From positions 1 through 64,000 of the forward strand of contig CADAIT010000012.1 of assembly GCA_902788095.1 (NCBI GenBank): a stretch of DNA of 64,000 nt, in the 5' to 3' direction. The position numbers and the translations under genes were made by a program. Below are positions 63,683 through 64,000 of this stretch, piece by piece; position 1 is the first letter of the stretch; the number at the start of each line of letters is the position of its first letter. The stretch is from an uncultured Bacteroidia bacterium. Lineage in GTDB: Bacteria; Bacteroidota; Bacteroidia; Bacteroidales; UBA932. The notes under the pieces were generated by a model, which saw nothing but the letters and a program-made list of their open reading frames with translations, was not told the origin of the DNA and searched no databases.

Positions 63683-64000
63683 GAAGGTTGCCCTTGCGCT
63701 GGCCAGCGGCGGCCCGCGCGGATTCGCATACATCGGCGCCATTGAAGAACTCCTGGCCCGCGGATACGAGATTACGTCCATCGCCGGAGTGAGCGCCGGT
63801 TCGCTGGTAGGCGGCATTTACGCCGCCGGCGGCCTGCAAGCCTTCAAAGAATGGCTCTTCGGCCTGGACCCCGTGAAAGTGGTGTCGCTCATGGACTTTT
63901 CCGTGAGCAAAAACTACCTGGTGAAGGGAGAGAGGGTGATAAGCGCCATCAAGGAACGGGTTCCGGACGTGAACATTGAAGACCTGCCTATTCCCTTCAC
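63675..64000 (+). CDS. patatin-like phospholipase, N-terminal part (runs off the right edge)
   Basis: The first 108 residues are visible, from MSKKVALALASGGPRGFAYI. ASGGPRGFA is the GGxRG oxyanion loop and GVSAGSLVGG (about residue 40) holds the nucleophile elbow GxSxG, both typical of bacterial patatins (RssA/YchK type). These act on phospholipid or lysophospholipid; a catalytic Asp-Gly lies beyond the window. ATG at 63669 is an alternative start two codons earlier. It overlaps the end of the GH2-like gene by 8 nt. Confidence 0.85.
   Translation, partial: MSKKVALALASGGPRGFAYIGAIEELLARGYEITSIAGVSAGSLVGGIYAAGGLQAFKEWLFGLDPVKVVSLMDFSVSKNYLVKGERVISAIKERVPDVNIEDLPIPF

Overview
The window is a GC-rich chromosomal segment of a Bacteroidales bacterium, probably a gut lineage. 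Three lines of evidence agree. Promoters fit the Bacteroidota form TTTG-N19-TAnnTTTG. A whole operon encodes lipoprotein-type (FimA/Mfa1-like) fimbriae with a FimB/Mfa2 anchor and a DUF3575/OmpA protein. Housekeeping genes (groESL, folC, ppdK, recO, rdgB, rnr) look like that phylum. The genus cannot be read from the sequence.

Layout. 1-430: promoter and boxA-containing leader of an rRNA operon running off the left edge. 437-2431: leftward suhB-like operon. 2500-4589: groES-groL behind a possible sigma-54 promoter. 4604-6899: a DUF3737 beta-helix gene bracketed by two copies of a ~110-bp palindromic element, then a MalY/PatB-type C-S lyase. 6909-14292: alpha-2-macroglobulin and penicillin-binding protein 1C pair. 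14296-30621: eight-gene fimbrial operon (minus strand) with a divergent membrane-anchored AraC-type regulator at 30818-31939. 31925-33789: prsW-alkaline phosphatase. 33907: tRNA-Val. 34168-34807: five tandem copies of the ~110-bp palindromic element. 34884-42798: a second giant macroglobulin-like protein, folC, and a solitary PurL-derived protein. 42798-50559: phoH, ppdK, a small-RNA candidate, tlpA, a GH53 galactanase, recO and rdgB. 50618-64000: S41 protease, J-domain protein, REP-associated tyrosine transposase (RAYT), nucleoside-recognition membrane protein, porin, U32 protein, RNase R, a beta-galactosidase relative without its catalytic barrel, and a patatin cut by the right edge.

The most striking system is at 52.4-56.5 kb. 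A single RAYT gene (HUH motif HVH) lies between two arrays of an 83-bp repeat whose core is a 52-bp imperfect palindrome, with 6 copies on the left and 16 on the right. Two older, diverged copies with the same 83-bp period sit at 44.3 kb. All 24 copies point the same way, and all three locations are gaps between converging genes. This looks like a RAYT with its own REP family, amplified head-to-tail rather than as dispersed pairs. A second, unrelated palindromic family (outer arms TGTGAT-GATAAG, central hairpin CCTCGTTC/GAACGAGG) occurs seven times.

Other points: several genes have a -7 box ending only 3-7 nt before the start codon, implying leaderless mRNAs. One interspersed repeat is translated inside pbpC, and another supplies pbpC's TTG start. 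Two enzymes (PurL-like and GH2-like) appear to have lost catalytic parts while staying intact reading frames.
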